64,000 bases of DNA. It comes from Polyangium sp. 15x6 (lineage in GTDB: Bacteria > Myxococcota_A > Polyangia > Polyangiales > Polyangiaceae). The position numbers and the translations under genes are program-made. The DNA lies in contig NZ_JASBQE010000051.1 of assembly GCF_029960785.1 (NCBI RefSeq), forward strand, positions 1 through 64,000. Reading direction: 5' to 3'. This document shows positions 62,761 through 64,000 of the stretch, one piece after another (position 1 is the stretch's first letter; each line of letters begins with the position of its first letter). Under the pieces are notes generated by a model. The model did no database searches, was not told where the DNA came from, and worked only from the letters and a program-made list of their open reading frames with translations.

Positions 62761-64000
62761 ATGCAGGTAAAACGGTTACTTGGTGGGTCCTTGTTCTGTC
62801 TCGCTCTCGCACCGGCCGTGGCCCGCGCGGAGCCCGTCACCGTGCCGGAAGGCGTCGCGGATCCCATCGACGGCGAAGGTACGGGCCTTTGCGCCGCGTC
62901 GGCGATAGCGACGAACCCGGTGACGGACTTCAACCTCGCGAACCCCGGCAACTACACGGAGTCGATCGACACGTTCATCGACGCGCACGCGGCCGATCGC
63001 GTCGAGAACGTGATCCGCTCGGTCTTCGATCTGTCCAACAACAACGCGTCCGGCCTCCAGGTGAGCTACGGCGATTTCATCGACGCCGCGCTGCGGGCAT
63101 GCAAGACGGGCGGGTGCGATTTCTTCGTCAACGACTCGACGACGGCCTTCGCCTCGCGTATGCGCGGCTTCTTCAACGTCACGGCCGACCTCGCGAACAA
63201 GCCCATCCACTTCGGGTTGTACACGGACGACACCGTCAGCCTCACCGTGTACGACAAGGCATTCAACGCCTATCCCGTCGTCGTCCGCCCGGCTCAGATA
63301 GGGGTTGCGACGTGGCGCGTGACGAACCAGGTCACCTTCTCGACCCCGGGGCTCTATCCGATCGAGATCCTCTACACCCAAATCACCGAGCACGCCGCGC
63401 TCGAGGTCTCCTATTTCGTTGGGGATTTCGAGGACTTCGAGCGACCGGCCAACCAGCCGCCCATCGTCAAGCTCAACGACGCGGGATTCACGCTTCTCCC
63501 GCCGACCTCGTTTTTCCAGACGTTGAACGGCAACCCCTCGTACCCGGATCTCGGCGTCTGCAAGCAATGCGAGCGGAAGTTCATCAACCAGGCCGGTGAG
63601 ACCGGTTGCGAGGCCGGGTACCACTGCAATGAAGCGGCGCTCTGCGCGCCTTGCGACACGGACGAGTTCTGCGGATCGACCTGCTCGCCTTGCGGCGGCG
63701 AAACCCCGTTCTGCGCGGACGTGAATGGCAACCTCCAGTGCGCCGGTTGCCGCACGGACGCCGATTGCGCGAGCGGCGACACCTGCGATCCGAGCACGAA
63801 GACCTGCAATGAATCATCGTCGCCCGCGGGCTCGGGTGGAGCCGGCGGCAGCGGCGGCGGCAACGGCGGCGGCGGCAACGGCGGCGGTAACGGCGGCGGC
63901 GGCAGCGGCGGCGGAGGCGACGGCGGTACGGAAAGCGGTTGTGCTTGTCGGGCCGAACCGGGCTCGTCGCCCGGAGCCGCGGGCATTCTGGGTCTCGCGG
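62761..64000 (+). CDS. traA: TraA-type outer-membrane exchange protein (runs off the window)
   Basis: The first 413 residues of a cell-surface protein, cut by the window edge. Signal peptide about 1-22. The N-terminal domain (about 25-265) matches what I remember of TraA: EGTGLC, NPGNYTESIDTFIDAHAADR, HFGLYTDDTVSLTVYD and GLYPIEILYTQITEHAALEV. In TraA this PA14-like domain decides kin recognition. A Cys-rich part follows (about 268-345: CNEAALCAPCDTDEFCG, CSPCGG, CRTDADC), then a Gly/Ser/Asn linker and a CACR tag (Cys394, Cys396) that begins a MYXO-CTERM-like sorting tail. TraA works with TraB, whose gene would be expected to the right. The Cys-rich region is shorter than in Myxococcus TraA as I recall it. 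Confidence 0.85.
   Translation, partial: MQVKRLLGGSLFCLALAPAVARAEPVTVPEGVADPIDGEGTGLCAASAIATNPVTDFNLANPGNYTESIDTFIDAHAADRVENVIRSVFDLSNNNASGLQVSYGDFIDAALRACKTGGCDFFVNDSTTAFASRMRGFFNVTADLANKPIHFGLYTDDTVSLTVYDKAFNAYPVVVRPAQIGVATWRVTNQVTFSTPGLYPIEILYTQITEHAALEVSYFVGDFEDFERPANQPPIVKLNDAGFTLLPPTSFFQTLNGNPSYPDLGVCKQCERKFINQAGETGCEAGYHCNEAALCAPCDTDEFCGSTCSPCGGETPFCADVNGNLQCAGCRTDADCASGDTCDPSTKTCNESSSPAGSGGAGGSGGGNGGGGNGGGNGGGGSGGGGDGGTESGCACRAEPGSSPGAAGILGLA

Overview
The window looks like chromosomal DNA of a myxobacterium (Myxococcota), most likely order Polyangiales. It is very GC-rich and almost fully coding. It carries several Hanks-type Ser/Thr kinases fused to TPR or NTPase parts, two sigma-54 activators, many Gly/Ser-rich lipoproteins, an RsbR-like PAS-STAS protein, and at the right edge a TraA-type outer-membrane-exchange protein with a myxobacterial Cys sorting tail. 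I saw no rRNA, tRNA, CRISPR array or insertion sequence.

Layout, left part. 0-17 kb: an unknown helical protein, an NHL-propeller lipoprotein, AraC and SDR genes, a sigma-54 activator, two paralogous Cys-rich lipoproteins on either side of a tail-anchored kinase, a large kinase-TPR protein, an ATP-grasp protein, and two translationally coupled SDR dehydrogenases. 17-19 kb: a secreted cellulase (GH8 + Ig-like + CBM3) followed by two perfect hairpins. 19.6-29.2 kb: two tandem, mosaic 1.6-kiloresidue proteins with the order CHAT protease - NACHT NTPase - pentapeptide repeats - 14 WD40 repeats, i.e. bacterial NLR-like sensors, with a convergent third caspase-fold gene at 29.2-30.9 kb.

31-40.6 kb is the most coherent unexplained unit. 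An activator with an FHA domain (31986-33686) sits among a lipoprotein, a second lipoprotein, a metacaspase-like protein, an unknown protein and a Ser/Thr kinase-NTPase-TPR protein. Four exact copies of the 12-bp palindrome CTGACGCGTCAG, plus weaker copies, lie only in the intergenic regions of this unit. Downstream of them I find sigma-54 (-24/-12) promoters facing each of the four neighbouring transcription units. I read this as a self-contained sigma-54 regulon controlling a caspase-like protease, in which the kinase could feed back on the FHA activator.

Right part. 40.6-43.2 kb: PAS-PAS-STAS protein, a frameshifted small Cys-rich lipoprotein, a small membrane protein overlapping a ribbon-helix-helix gene. 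43.3-49.3 kb: a four-gene operon for inositol-lipid synthesis and export (inositol-phosphate synthase, PAP2, CDP-alcohol phosphotransferase-GtrA fusion, MMPL transporter). 49.6-52.3 kb: exported protein, ECF sigma factor and FecR-like anti-sigma factor, all coupled by ATGA overlaps. 52.5-56.2 kb: asparaginase-like lipoprotein, an unknown protein, a second ATP-grasp protein, a GNAT pseudogene. 56.3-59.2 kb: a class III lanthipeptide locus, with a 35-residue precursor carrying a labionin-type core, a long hairpin, and the LanKC synthetase. 59.2-64 kb: a propeller lipoprotein, a divergent MFS/LysR pair that looks acquired, and the start of traA.
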